Shown: positions 53,846 to 63,492, counted from the first letter of the stretch. The stretch is 64,000 bases of DNA from DAIDKA01 sp963726995 (GCA_963726995.1 CAVSEP010000007.1:930001-994000), one strand, 5' to 3'. Program-made: numbers and translations. The notes: generated by a model from the letters alone, not told the origin.

Positions 53846-54994
53846 ATGCTTCGTAGTCTCCTCGCCACTGCTCTCATTGCCCTGACCAATCTGCTCGTGA
53901 CGGCCGCGGCCGGCGCGGCCGCACCGATTCCGGCACCTCCGGCGGTGCCCGCCCGCGCCTTCCTGCTCGAGGACTACCAGACGGGGCGGGTGCTGGCCTC
54001 GGATCACGCCGACGATCGCATGGAACCGGCCAGCCTCACCAAGCTGATGACCGCCTACGTCGTGTTCAGCGCGCTTCACGATGGCCGCCTGAAGCTCACC
54101 GACCCGGTCACCATCAGTGAACATGCCTGGCGCTCGGAAGGGTCGCGCACCTTCGTGCAGGTGGGCACGCAGATCCCGGTGGACATCCTGATCAAGGGCA
54201 TGATCGTGCAGTCCGGGAACGATGCCACCGTGGCGCTGGCCGAGCGCGTCGCCGGCACCGAAGTCGCCTTCGTGCAGGTCATGAACGAGTATGCGAAGCG
54301 ACTGGGCATGGCGCATACGCACTACGCCAACTCCGATGGCCTGCCCAACCCCGACCACTACACCACCGCCCGGGACCTGGCGCTGCTGGCCCATCACCTC
54401 ATCCAGGACTTCCCGGATTTCTATCCGCTGTTCAGCCTGCACGAGTTTTCCTGGAACAACATCAAGCAGCAGAACCGCAATGGCCTGCTCAGCGCCGACC
54501 CGACGGTGGATGGACTGAAGACCGGCCACACCGACAGCGCCGGGTTCTGCCTGGTCACCTCGGCGCTGCGCGGCGGCACCCGCCTGATCTCGGTGGTGCT
54601 GGGCTCGGGTTCGGTGAAGGATCGCGAACAGTCCAGCGCGACGCTGCTGGGCTATGGCTACTCCTTCTACCAGACCGTGAAAGTGAAGAGCCGCGGCGAG
54701 GTGCTGGCCACGCCGCGCATCTTCCTGTCCGCCACCAGCTCCGCCCCGGTCGGCCTCGGCGAGGACGTGTTCGTCACGGTGGGCCGCGACCAGGCCAATC
54801 TGCTGAAGACCACGGCCAGCGTGAACAACCGGCTGCTCGCCCCGCTGCCCGCCGGCGCGCCGGTCGGCGAGTTCAGCGTCGCGACCGCTGACGGGGTGGT
54901 GGTGGCTAAGGGCCCCATCGTCACCCTGCAGGCGGTGCCCGCGGGCGGCCTGTGGACCCGCATGACGGATCATATTTCACTCTGGTTCAAGTAG
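53846..54994 (+). CDS. dacA: D-alanyl-D-alanine carboxypeptidase (PBP5/6 type)
   Basis: 382 residues. Signal peptide to about residue 26; active Ser63-Leu-Thr-Lys66 (EPASLTKLM), SGN in IVQSGNDATVAL, KTG in VDGLKTGHTDSAGFC. The C-terminal beta domain and an amphipathic end (MTDHISLWFK) anchor it to the membrane. It trims the terminal D-Ala from the pentapeptide. Confidence 0.96.
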   Translation: MLRSLLATALIALTNLLVTAAAGAAAPIPAPPAVPARAFLLEDYQTGRVLASDHADDRMEPASLTKLMTAYVVFSALHDGRLKLTDPVTISEHAWRSEGSRTFVQVGTQIPVDILIKGMIVQSGNDATVALAERVAGTEVAFVQVMNEYAKRLGMAHTHYANSDGLPNPDHYTTARDLALLAHHLIQDFPDFYPLFSLHEFSWNNIKQQNRNGLLSADPTVDGLKTGHTDSAGFCLVTSALRGGTRLISVVLGSGSVKDREQSSATLLGYGYSFYQTVKVKSRGEVLATPRIFLSATSSAPVGLGEDVFVTVGRDQANLLKTTASVNNRLLAPLPAGAPVGEFSVATADGVVVAKGPIVTLQAVPAGGLWTRMTDHISLWFK

Positions 54995-55004
54995 GACCCG
55001 TTCC

Positions 55005-55877
55005 TTGGCGACGCCGCTGCCGCTGTGCTACCTGAATGGCGAATACCTGCCCCTGGCGCAGGCGCGCGTCTCGCCGCTGGATCGCGCCTTCCTGTTCGCG
55101 GATGCGGTCTACGAGGTGATGCCGGTGTACGGCCGGCGTCCGTTCCGCTTTGTCGCGCATTGCGAGCGGCTGGCGGCGAGCCTGCGCGAGCTGGGCATGG
55201 CCGATCCTTACACCCGCGAGCAGTGGCACGAAATCATTGCCACTCTCATCGAGCGCAACGCCACCGACGACACCTATGTGTACTGGCAGGTCACCCGCGG
55301 CGCCGAGTTCGGCCGCAACCACACGCCCCTGCCGCAGATCGAGCGCACGGTCTTCGCGTTCTGCTCGCCGCTGACGCTGCCGGATCGGGTGACGCTGGAG
55401 CGCGGCGTGAGCTGCGTGACGGCGGCGGACAACCGCTGGGGCCGCTGCGACATCAAGTCCACGGCCCTGCTGGCGAACATCCTGCTGCGCGACCACGCCA
55501 CCCAGGCGGGGGCCGCGGAGACCATCCTGCTGCGCGCCGGTGAGCTCACGGAAGGATCGGCCTCCGCCGTGCATGTCGTGCTCGATGGCCAATTGGTAAC
55601 GCCGGTGCTGAGCGAGCAGGTGCTGCCCAGTCTTACCCGCGGCGCCGTCGAGAAGATGGCGCAGCGCGCCGGCATCAGCGTGCGCGCCGCGACGGTGACC
55701 GAGGCCGACCTGCTCGGGGCTGCCGAGATCATGCTGTCGGCGGCGACCCGCGAAGTAGTGCCGGTCACCCGATTGAACGGCAACCCCGTCGGCAGCGGTC
55801 AGCCGGGACCGGTGTGGCGGGCGCTGCACGGGCAGCTGCAACAGTACAAGCAGGAGCTGGCCGGGAGGCCCTGGTGA
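55005..55877 (+). CDS. dat: D-amino-acid aminotransferase (PLP class IV)
   Basis: 290 residues from TTG 55005. Fold-type IV PLP enzyme: LNGEYLPLAQARVSPLDRAF at the start, catalytic Lys in CDIKSTALLANIL and LTEGSASAVHVV. It likely converts D-alanine and 2-oxoglutarate to pyruvate and D-glutamate. Position between dacA and ybeD fits recycling of released D-alanine. Branched-chain specificity cannot be ruled out. Confidence 0.88.
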   Translation: MATPLPLCYLNGEYLPLAQARVSPLDRAFLFADAVYEVMPVYGRRPFRFVAHCERLAASLRELGMADPYTREQWHEIIATLIERNATDDTYVYWQVTRGAEFGRNHTPLPQIERTVFAFCSPLTLPDRVTLERGVSCVTAADNRWGRCDIKSTALLANILLRDHATQAGAAETILLRAGELTEGSASAVHVVLDGQLVTPVLSEQVLPSLTRGAVEKMAQRAGISVRAATVTEADLLGAAEIMLSAATREVVPVTRLNGNPVGSGQPGPVWRALHGQLQQYKQELAGRPW

Positions 55878-56158
55878 ACGAGCCGGCCACAGGCGATGCA
55901 CCGCTCACCCTGCTCACGTTTCCCACCGACTACCCCATCAAGGTCGTGGGCCGCGCCAGCGACACGCTGCGGGCGCAGATCGACGCCATCGTCGGCGCCC
56001 ATGTGCCGGACCTGGACTCCTCCCGCACCACCGAACGCTTGAGCGGCAACGGCAACTTCCAGTCCCTCACCTACACCATCCGCGCCGTCAGCGCGGCCCA
56101 GGTGAGCGCCCTGGCCATCGACCTGAAGGACTGTCCCGAGGTGCTGATCGTCATCTGA
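55874..56158 (+). CDS. ybeD: DUF493-family protein YbeD
   Basis: 94 residues from GTG 55874, overlapping the dat stop. DUF493 pattern: TLLTFPTDYPIKVVGRASDT, NGNFQSLTYTIRAVSAAQV, ending DCPEVLIVI. A small ACT-like fold of unknown role. In E. coli it lies between dacA and lipB; lipB is absent here. Confidence 0.92.
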   Translation: MNEPATGDAPLTLLTFPTDYPIKVVGRASDTLRAQIDAIVGAHVPDLDSSRTTERLSGNGNFQSLTYTIRAVSAAQVSALAIDLKDCPEVLIVI

Positions 56159-56159
56159 A

Positions 56160-56197
56160 GAGCCGGCGGGCGGTTGTAACCGGTTTATAACCGGCTC
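56160..56197. promoter_or_regulatory. Nested inverted repeats upstream of cysA
   Basis: GAGCCGG (56160) pairs with CCGGCTC (56191) and, inside, CCGGTT-TAT-AACCGG (56180-56194) forms a second palindrome. It lies between ybeD and cysA, about 80 bases before the cysA ATG. It could be an operator of the sulfate operon or a weak terminator; there is no T-run. Confidence 0.4.
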
Positions 56198-56275
56198 GTA
56201 CCTGTCGGTGAAACCACGGGCAGTCTAGGATGGATCGTTTGGCTCTCCGTTGCAGCCGCAGGCGCCCAAAGTTAC

Positions 56276-58051
56276 ATGTCGATTACGCTGGATCAGATCA
56301 CCAAGCGCTACCAGGGCGCACCGGTCGTCAATGACGTCTCCATCGACATCGGCGATGGGGAATTCTTCGTGCTGCTGGGTCCCAGCGGCAGCGGCAAGAG
56401 CACGCTGCTGCGCGCCATTGCAGGCCTTACGGGCGTCGATCACGGCCGCATCTCCCTGCACGGCCGCGATGTCACCCACATCTCCGCGCGCGATCGGGGC
56501 GTGGGACTGGTGTTCCAGAACTACGCCCTGTTCCGCCACATGACCGTGGCGGAGAACATCGAATTCGCGCTGCGCGTGCGGCGCGTGCGCTCGGCCAAGC
56601 GCCGCGAGCGGCGCCGGGAACTGCTGCGCCTCGTGGCCCTGGAAGGCATGGATGACCGCCTGCCCATGCAGCTGTCGGGCGGCCAGCAGCAGCGCGTGGC
56701 GGTGGCCCGCGCCCTGGCGCACAAGCCCGAAGTGCTGCTGCTGGATGAGCCCTTCGGCGCCCTCGATGCCAAGATCCGCGAGGAGCTGCGCCGGACCATC
56801 CGCGAGGTGCAGCGGGAGCTGGGAATCACGACCATCCTGGTCACTCACGACCAGGAGGAAGCCTTTGCGCTCGCCGATCGCATCGGCATCATGAACCTGG
56901 GACGGCTGCTGGAAGTGGGCCGCCCCGAGGACCTGTACGCCCGGCCCGCGACCCGCTTCGTCGCGACCTTCCTGGGCGCCGCCAACCTGGTGCTGGCGCA
57001 GCAGACCGCGCGCGGCATCTGTTTCGGCACCGATCCGGTGCTGGCGCTGGGCAGCGCGAGCTCACCGGCCAGCCGCGATCACGAAGTGGTGGCGGTGCTG
57101 CGGCCTGAGGATATCGAGATCGCCCGGGACGCCGATGAGCTGCGCTCGAGCTTCCTGGGCCTGGGCACGGTGGACCAGCTGCTGTTCGTCGGCGCCAATG
57201 AGCGCCTGCGGGTGCGCCTGAACAATCCGGCCAGCAGCGGGCAGGTCGTGACCTCGGCGGACAGCAATGCCGCCGAAGCGCTGCTGGAAGTGACCCGCAC
57301 CCAGCATGACCGGCGCAGCTATCCGGTATCGGCCGGGCAGACCGTGACGCTGGGCGTGCGGCGTCTGCACGTGCTGGCCACTCCGCTGTCGAGCTTCACG
57401 GCCTGCGCGACCACCGAGGCGCAGGCGCAGGACATCAGTGAGGAGCCGCTGCTGGTGCAGCTGGCGACGCGCATGAAGACCCGGGTCGGCACCCGCGTCG
57501 AGCCGGCGCTGCGGCTGCCGGAGGCAGGCGCCGGGGCGGCACCGTTCGCCGGCGTGGCGGTGATCCATACCGACCCCAGCGCGGTGCATACGGTGCAGTG
57601 GCTGCTGCGGCTGGGTGCCGAAGCCGTGCTGCTGCTGCCGCGCAATACCCCCTCGCCGAGCCGGGTCCTGATCCACTGGGTGGATGAGCCCGCGCGCCGC
57701 GCCACCCTGGCGGTGGCCGCGAGCCTGCTGCGCCATGTGTCCGCGGAGGCCGTCTACGTGGGCATCCTGCCGGACGATGCGCAGACCGCCCGGCCGGATG
57801 GCATGCGCGCCTTGCTGGATGCGCGCTCCGAAGCGCAGGCCGTGCACGGCCTGGAGATCCGCACCGAGCTGGGTTACGGGGATGTCGCCACGGAACTGAC
57901 CCGCCGGCTGGTCGAACAGCCCGACCAGCTGCTGATCATCGGTGTCTCGGACATCGGCGTGCTCAGCCAGCGCTTCGCGGTGCTGCTGTCGCGCATCGCC
58001 AGCCCGCTGCTGGTGGTGTGGCAGCCCGGCGATCCGCCGACACAGGGCTGA
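56276..58051 (+). CDS. cysA: Sulfate/thiosulfate ABC transporter ATPase CysA with extra C-terminal domain
   Basis: 591 residues against about 360 for usual CysA. The ATPase has Walker A GPSGSGKS (35-42), Q loop VFQNYALFRH, signature LSGGQQQRVAVARAL and Walker B LLLDEPFGALD. A TOBE-like region follows (about 240-370). From about residue 380 to the end is an extra domain with LVQLATRMKTRVGTRVEPAL, ILPDDAQTARPDGM and QLLIIGVSDIGVLSQRFAV, resembling a universal-stress-protein fold. It energises sulfate import with CysT and CysW. Confidence 0.92.
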   Translation: MSITLDQITKRYQGAPVVNDVSIDIGDGEFFVLLGPSGSGKSTLLRAIAGLTGVDHGRISLHGRDVTHISARDRGVGLVFQNYALFRHMTVAENIEFALRVRRVRSAKRRERRRELLRLVALEGMDDRLPMQLSGGQQQRVAVARALAHKPEVLLLDEPFGALDAKIREELRRTIREVQRELGITTILVTHDQEEAFALADRIGIMNLGRLLEVGRPEDLYARPATRFVATFLGAANLVLAQQTARGICFGTDPVLALGSASSPASRDHEVVAVLRPEDIEIARDADELRSSFLGLGTVDQLLFVGANERLRVRLNNPASSGQVVTSADSNAAEALLEVTRTQHDRRSYPVSAGQTVTLGVRRLHVLATPLSSFTACATTEAQAQDISEEPLLVQLATRMKTRVGTRVEPALRLPEAGAGAAPFAGVAVIHTDPSAVHTVQWLLRLGAEAVLLLPRNTPSPSRVLIHWVDEPARRATLAVAASLLRHVSAEAVYVGILPDDAQTARPDGMRALLDARSEAQAVHGLEIRTELGYGDVATELTRRLVEQPDQLLIIGVSDIGVLSQRFAVLLSRIASPLLVVWQPGDPPTQG

Positions 58052-58056
58052 AGCAC

Positions 58057-58917
58057 ATGGCAGCGCGCCAGGCAGCCGGCCGATGGACCTTCACGCAGCC
58101 CAGCGTGCTGCCCGGATTTGGGCTGACCTTCGGCTTCACGACCTTCTTCCTCAGTGCCATCGTGCTCATCCCGCTCGCGGCGCTGGTCAGCATGGCCGCC
58201 GCCTCCAGCGGCCCGGATTTCCTGCACACGGTGTTGAGCCAGCGCGCGCTGGCCTCCTACCGGCTGTCCTTCGGCGCCTCGCTGCTGGCCGCCACCATCA
58301 ATCTGGTGTTCGGCTTCGTCCTGGCCTGGTCCCTGGTGCGCTATGACTTCCCGGGCCGCAAGCTCATCGATGCCATCATCGACCTGCCCTTCGCGCTGCC
58401 CACCGCGGTTTCCGGCATCGCCCTCACCACGGTGTTCGCGCAGAACGGCTGGCTGGGCCGGTACCTGGAGCTGGCCGGCATCAAGGTGGCCTATACCTGG
58501 ATCGGCGTCACCATCGCCCTGACGCTGATCGGCATGCCGTTCATGGTGCGCACCGTGCAGCCGGCCCTGGCCGAGGTGCAGCGCGACCTGGAGGATGCCG
58601 CCGAAACCCTCGGCGCCAACCGCTTCTACGTCTTCCGGCGCATCATCCTGCCCATCCTGGTGCCGGCCATGCTCACCGGCTTTGCGCTGGCGTTTGCACG
58701 CGGGGTGGGCGAGTACGGGTCGGTGATCTTCATCGCGGGCAACCTGCCCTTCAAGACGGAAATCACCCCGCTGCTGATCGTCATCCGCCTGGATGAGTTC
58801 GACTATCACGGCGCGGCGGCGCTCGGCTGCGTGATGCTGAGCATTTCCTTCCTGGGGCTGTGGGCGATCAATTTCCTGCAGAACTGGGGACGCCGCCGCT
58901 TCCGGGCGGGCAACTAG
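58057..58917 (+). CDS. cysT: Sulfate/thiosulfate permease CysT
   Basis: 286 residues from ATG 58057. Six membrane segments; the EAA loop contacting the ATPase is DLEDAAETLGANRFYVFRRI. Start SVLPGFGLTFGFTTFFLS is typical of CysT/CysU. Its stop abuts the cysW ATG. Confidence 0.95.
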   Translation: MAARQAAGRWTFTQPSVLPGFGLTFGFTTFFLSAIVLIPLAALVSMAAASSGPDFLHTVLSQRALASYRLSFGASLLAATINLVFGFVLAWSLVRYDFPGRKLIDAIIDLPFALPTAVSGIALTTVFAQNGWLGRYLELAGIKVAYTWIGVTIALTLIGMPFMVRTVQPALAEVQRDLEDAAETLGANRFYVFRRIILPILVPAMLTGFALAFARGVGEYGSVIFIAGNLPFKTEITPLLIVIRLDEFDYHGAAALGCVMLSISFLGLWAINFLQNWGRRRFRAGN

Positions 58918-59787
58918 ATGGCCGGCGGACCCTCACAGGCCATGCTGGCGGAGCTGCGCTCGCGGCCCGGCCACGACTCGCTGCTGGGCAATCTGATGCG
59001 CTGGCTGCTGATCGGCATCTCGCTGCTGTTCCTGGCGGCGCTGCTGATCGCCCCGCTGATCACGGTGTTCGCCGCGGCGTTCGAGAAGGGCATCGAGGCT
59101 TACCTTACGTCCTTCAACAATCCGGACACCGTGTCGGCCATCAGGCTGACGTTGTTCACCGCGGCCATCGTGGTGCCGCTGAACACCATCTTCGGACTGG
59201 CGGCCGCCTGGTGCATCGCAAAGTTCGAGTTTCGCGGCAAGAGCTTCTTCACCACGCTGATCGACCTGCCGCTGGCGGTCTCCCCGGTGATCGCCGGCAT
59301 GGTGTACGTGCTGGTGTTCGGCCTGCAGGGCTGGTTCGGCAGCTGGCTGCAGGATCACAACATCAGCATCGTGTTCGCGCTGCCCGGCATCATGCTCGCG
59401 ACCATGTTCGTGACCTTCCCCTACGTGGCCCGCGAACTGATCCCGCTGATGCAGCAGCTGGGCAATGACGAGGAGGAGGCCGCGATCACCCTGGGCGCGG
59501 GGGGCTGGCTGACCTTCTTCCGCGTCACCCTGCCGAAGGTGCGATGGGGCCTGATCTACGGCATCATCCTGTGCAATGCCCGCGCCATGGGCGAGTTCGG
59601 CGCGGTGTCCGTGGTATCCGGTCATATCCGTGGCCTCACCAATACGCTGCCGCTGCATGTGGAAATCCTCTATCGCGAATACAACACCGTCGGCGCCTTC
59701 GCCGCCGCCTCGCTGCTGACCCTGCTGGCCTTGATCACTCTGATCATCAAGACCCTGGTCGAGCGCCGCGGCTACAAGCGCCGCTGA
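58918..59787 (+). CDS. cysW: Sulfate/thiosulfate permease CysW
   Basis: 289 residues, six membrane segments, EAA loop EEEAAITLGAGGWLTFFRVT. YITSF-like AYLTSFNNPDTVSAIRLTLF and LPLHVEILYREYNTVGAFAA match CysW. Partner of CysT. The stop overlaps the kinase ATG downstream. Confidence 0.95.
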   Translation: MAGGPSQAMLAELRSRPGHDSLLGNLMRWLLIGISLLFLAALLIAPLITVFAAAFEKGIEAYLTSFNNPDTVSAIRLTLFTAAIVVPLNTIFGLAAAWCIAKFEFRGKSFFTTLIDLPLAVSPVIAGMVYVLVFGLQGWFGSWLQDHNISIVFALPGIMLATMFVTFPYVARELIPLMQQLGNDEEEAAITLGAGGWLTFFRVTLPKVRWGLIYGIILCNARAMGEFGAVSVVSGHIRGLTNTLPLHVEILYREYNTVGAFAAASLLTLLALITLIIKTLVERRGYKRR

Positions 59788-61916
59788 TGCAACCCATGCT
59801 GGAGCGCCTGGGGTCACTGCTCGAGCGGCTGCGGATCGACCCGGCCACCACCAGGCTGCGCTGGTGGCTGGCGGGCAGCGAAGTCGTGATCGTGCTGATG
59901 GTGGCCGGCGGCCTGTCGCTGTACGCCGGGGAGCGCCTGCGCGCCCTGGTCGACAGCCAGGGCACCGCGCGGGTGCAGCTGGGCGGCACCATGGCGCGCG
60001 AGACGCTGCGGCGCATGCAGGAGGATACCCTGGGCTCGGCCCGCACCATCGCCGATGATCCGGCGATGCAGAAGGCGCTGCAGGCCACCAATGCCCAGCC
60101 CCAGGAACTGCTGGCCATCCTGCGGCGGCTGTGCCCGGCCGACACCGCCGATGCCTGCGCGCTGTTCGATGGCGCGCGCCTGCTGTCCCAGGCGGGCGGC
60201 GCGGTGCCCTGGACGGACATCTTCCTGAATACCGCCAAGCAGGGCCGCATCTTCCTGGCCGCTCCGGTGGCGAGCCCCGCGGCGCTGTTCGGCGCCGCCA
60301 TACCGGTGAACGGGCATGCGGGTCTCACCATCATCGTCGTGCGGCGGCTGGACGAGGCGCTGGCGAGCAACCTCAGTCGTGCCGCGGGCCTGTCGATCCA
60401 CCTCATCAACTACCGCAGTTTCACCACCGCGGCCGTGGACCAGCTGACCAGTGTCCACAGCGCGGGGCTCGCCGACGGTCACTACGCGGTGGCGCATGTG
60501 CAGCCGCTGGACCTGTTCGTGGCCAGCTTTCCGCTGTTCACCAACACCGGCGAGGCCATCGCGCTGATCGAGGCGCGCCTGCCCGCCGCGCAGATCGACA
60601 GCGAGATCCGCTCGCTGATCCACCGCCTGCTGATCACCGCCCTGGTGCTGGCGCTGCTGGCGGTGATGGCCGGGGCAGTGCTGGGCGAGTTCGTCGCCGG
60701 CCCCGTGCAGGATCTCACCGAGGCGGCACAACGCCTCTCGCAGGGTGATTTCTCGACCTCGATCCCGATGGGCGGCACTGCCGAGGTCGGCGCGCTGGCG
60801 CGCACCATGGAGGACATGCGCCGCAACCTGGTGAACATCACCGGCACGCTGCGCCGGCGGGAAGCCGAAGCCCAGGGCGTGCTCGCGGGCATCGTCGAAG
60901 GCGTCTTCGCCGTGGACAAGGATCGCAACATCCGCTACCTGAACCCGCAGGCCGCCAGGCTCCTGGGCGTGGAGCCCCAGGCGGCCGTCGGCCGCTTCTG
61001 CGGTGACCTGTTGAAACCCCTGGGCGAGAACGGCGTTCGACCCTGTGAAACCGACTGCCCCATCCTGCGCGCCCGCAGCACCGGCACGGCGCAGGCCCTG
61101 GAACGTTTGGGTCTGGATGCCGCGGCGCCCCGCACCACCATCATCACCAGCTCCGGCATGGTGGAGGGCCTGCAGGTGCAGGTGCTGCGCGATGAGACCG
61201 AACTGGAAGCGGTGCGTCGCGCGCGCGACAGCGTGCTGGCCAATATCTCGCATGAGTTCCGCACGCCGCTGGCGGCGCAGCTGGCCTCCATCGAGCTGTT
61301 GCGCGACGGCCTGCACACCATGCAGCCGCAGGCGCGCGAGAATCTGGTGGTGTCGCTGGAGCGCGGCACGCTGCGCCTCACCCGCCTGATCGACAATCTG
61401 CTGGAGAGCGTGCGCATCGAGTCCGGCCAGTTGAGCATCCGCCGGCAAAGCGTGGCGCTGGGCGAGGTGGTGCTGGATGCGCACGCCCTGGTGGAGTCGC
61501 TGCTGCGGCAGCGCCAGCAGCAGCTCATCGTGGAGCTGCCCGATGACCTGCCGCCGGTGCGCGGCGACAAGACGCGGCTGACCCAGGTGTTCGTGAACCT
61601 GATCGCCAATGCCAACAAGTTCTCCCCGGACGGCTCGACGCTGCGCGTCGGCGCGCGCGCGGATGCCGAGCGGGTGGAAGCCTGGGTCGAGGATGAGGGC
61701 CCGGGCGTGCCTCAAGGGGATGTGGGCGCGGTCTTCGAGCGCTTTCGCCGCGGCAGCGATGTGGAGCCGGAGCCCGGCGGCCTGGGGCTGGGGCTGTGGA
61801 TAGTCAAATCGGTGATCGAGCGTCACGGCGGCAGCATCGCCGTGCAGCGCACGCCGCAGCAGCGCACCCGATTCAGCTTTACACTGCCCCGGTACGTTGA
61901 AGAACGCCTGACGTGA
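59787..61916 (+). CDS. Sensor histidine kinase coupled to the sulfate transporter
   Basis: 709 residues from ATG 59787, overlapping the cysW stop. Membrane segments near 31-47 and 281-303 enclose a large periplasmic sensor with LDEALASNLSRAAG. HAMP (about 304-360), a PAS domain with three Cys (Cys405, Cys420, Cys424 in RFCGDLL and RPCETDCPI), then the kinase: His489 (NISHEFRTPLAAQ), N box NLIANANKFS, G1 EDEGPGV, G2 GLGLGLWIV. Coupling to cysTW suggests sensing of sulfate status; the signal is not shown. Confidence 0.92.
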   Translation: MQPMLERLGSLLERLRIDPATTRLRWWLAGSEVVIVLMVAGGLSLYAGERLRALVDSQGTARVQLGGTMARETLRRMQEDTLGSARTIADDPAMQKALQATNAQPQELLAILRRLCPADTADACALFDGARLLSQAGGAVPWTDIFLNTAKQGRIFLAAPVASPAALFGAAIPVNGHAGLTIIVVRRLDEALASNLSRAAGLSIHLINYRSFTTAAVDQLTSVHSAGLADGHYAVAHVQPLDLFVASFPLFTNTGEAIALIEARLPAAQIDSEIRSLIHRLLITALVLALLAVMAGAVLGEFVAGPVQDLTEAAQRLSQGDFSTSIPMGGTAEVGALARTMEDMRRNLVNITGTLRRREAEAQGVLAGIVEGVFAVDKDRNIRYLNPQAARLLGVEPQAAVGRFCGDLLKPLGENGVRPCETDCPILRARSTGTAQALERLGLDAAAPRTTIITSSGMVEGLQVQVLRDETELEAVRRARDSVLANISHEFRTPLAAQLASIELLRDGLHTMQPQARENLVVSLERGTLRLTRLIDNLLESVRIESGQLSIRRQSVALGEVVLDAHALVESLLRQRQQQLIVELPDDLPPVRGDKTRLTQVFVNLIANANKFSPDGSTLRVGARADAERVEAWVEDEGPGVPQGDVGAVFERFRRGSDVEPEPGGLGLGLWIVKSVIERHGGSIAVQRTPQQRTRFSFTLPRYVEERLT

Positions 61917-61935
61917 CCGCCAGAAGTCCCAAGCC

Positions 61936-62610
61936 ATGAAAGTTCTGATCGCCGACGACGACCGCGACCTGCTGGACCTGATCGCCTTCACGCTCTCCCA
62001 GGCGGGATTGCTGCCCATCAAGGCCACCGACGGCACCCAAGCCCTGGCGCTGTTCGCCAGCGAAGCCCCGGACCTGCTGGTGCTCGACATCAACATGCCC
62101 GGCGCCAGCGGCTTCAAGGTCTGCGAAGCCATCCGCGCGCAGTCAGGCGTGCCCATCATGATGCTGACGGCGCGCAACGAAGAGGAAGACCTGGTGCGCT
62201 CGCTGGAACTGGGCGCCGATGACTACCTGACCAAGCCGTTCAGCCCGCGCACCCTGCTGGCGCGCATCAAGGCGCTGATGCGCCGCGCGGGCATGGAGAA
62301 CTCCGGCCCGCTGTCCTGCGGGCGCATCAGGCTGAATGTCGAGGATCACACCGTGGAGATCGGCGACGCCCCGGCGGTGCGCCTGACCAAGCTTGAACTG
62401 CGGCTGCTGCAGATGCTGCTGGTGAACGCGGGCCGCACGGTGGGCTCGGACCGGCTGCTGGTGCATATCTGGGGTCATCGCAATTCCGGTGACCGGCAGC
62501 TGCTCAAGCAGCTGGTGCATCGCCTGCGGCAGAAGATCGAGCAGGATCCGTCCCTGCCGCAGATCCTGCAGACCGCGGCGGGCGCCGGCTACAAGCTGGT
62601 CGCCGAGTAG
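61936..62610 (+). CDS. OmpR-family response regulator
   Basis: 224 residues. Receiver with DDD (residues 7-9), phosphoacceptor Asp51 (LLVLDINMP), Thr in MLTARNEEED and Lys in DYLTKPFSP; winged-helix output with VHRLRQKIEQ. Nineteen bases after the kinase; clearly its partner. Confidence 0.94.
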   Translation: MKVLIADDDRDLLDLIAFTLSQAGLLPIKATDGTQALALFASEAPDLLVLDINMPGASGFKVCEAIRAQSGVPIMMLTARNEEEDLVRSLELGADDYLTKPFSPRTLLARIKALMRRAGMENSGPLSCGRIRLNVEDHTVEIGDAPAVRLTKLELRLLQMLLVNAGRTVGSDRLLVHIWGHRNSGDRQLLKQLVHRLRQKIEQDPSLPQILQTAAGAGYKLVAE

Positions 62611-62613
62611 GCG

Positions 62614-63492
62614 TTGAGCGGCCCCGGCGAGACCCGCACGCTGCGCGCGCTGGGGCGGGAGTGCCGCTTCCGCAGCCTGGAGGTGCGCACGCCGGATGGC
62701 CTGCGGATTGCCGCGCAGGACTGGGCGCGGCCCACCTCCGGCCGCGACGTACTGCTGATCCATGGTTACTCGCAGTCCCACCTGTCCTGGCTGAATCAGG
62801 TCAGCGGTCCGCTGGCGGATGAATTCCGGCTGGTGACGTATGACATTCGCGGCCACGGATCTTCCGAGAAACCGCTGGCCGCCGAGTTCTACGCCGATGC
62901 CGAACGCTGGGCGGGGGAAGTCGAGGCGGTGATCCGGGCGGCGCGGCTGCAGCAACCGGTGCTGGTGTTCTGGTCCTACGGCGGCCGTATCGCCCTGGAT
63001 TATTTGCGCTGCCGGGGTCAGCAGGATGTTTCCGGCCTGGTGTTCGTGTGCGCGACCGCCAGGTCAGGCCCGGGCCTCGCGGGCCCCGCCGCGCCGCTGC
63101 GGGCGGCGATGACGCAGGATGACCTGGAGGGCAATATCGCCGCCACCACCGCCTTCCTGAAATCGTGCACCGCGCGGCCGCTGCCGGCGAACGAATTCGA
63201 CTACGTGCTGGCCTTCAACATGGTGGTGCCGCCGCTGATCCGCGCCCATCTGGTCGGACGTGCCGCGGACTACGAGGAGCTGCTGCGCCAGATCACCCTG
63301 CCGTCGCTGGTCATGCACGGGCTGGAGGATGCCGTGAATCTCCCCGCCGTCAGTGAATACATCGTGGCGAAGCTGCGCGCTGCCCGCAGCATCCGCTATC
63401 CGGGCATCGGGCATACACCCTTTTGGGAAAGCCCGCAGGCCTTCGACCGGGATCTGGCCGAATTCCTACGGGCGTTGGCACCGCTGCCGTAA
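62614..63492 (+). CDS. Alpha/beta hydrolase
   Basis: 292 residues from TTG 62614, three bases after the response-regulator stop. Alpha/beta fold: LLIHGYSQSHLSW (oxyanion), VTYDIRGHGSSEKP, nucleophile Ser in VFWSYGGRIALDYL, acid in HGLEDAVNLP and His in GIGHTPFWE. Substrate is unknown. Position suggests it is cotranscribed with the two-component genes. Confidence 0.88.
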   Translation: MSGPGETRTLRALGRECRFRSLEVRTPDGLRIAAQDWARPTSGRDVLLIHGYSQSHLSWLNQVSGPLADEFRLVTYDIRGHGSSEKPLAAEFYADAERWAGEVEAVIRAARLQQPVLVFWSYGGRIALDYLRCRGQQDVSGLVFVCATARSGPGLAGPAAPLRAAMTQDDLEGNIAATTAFLKSCTARPLPANEFDYVLAFNMVVPPLIRAHLVGRAADYEELLRQITLPSLVMHGLEDAVNLPAVSEYIVAKLRAARSIRYPGIGHTPFWESPQAFDRDLAEFLRALAPLP

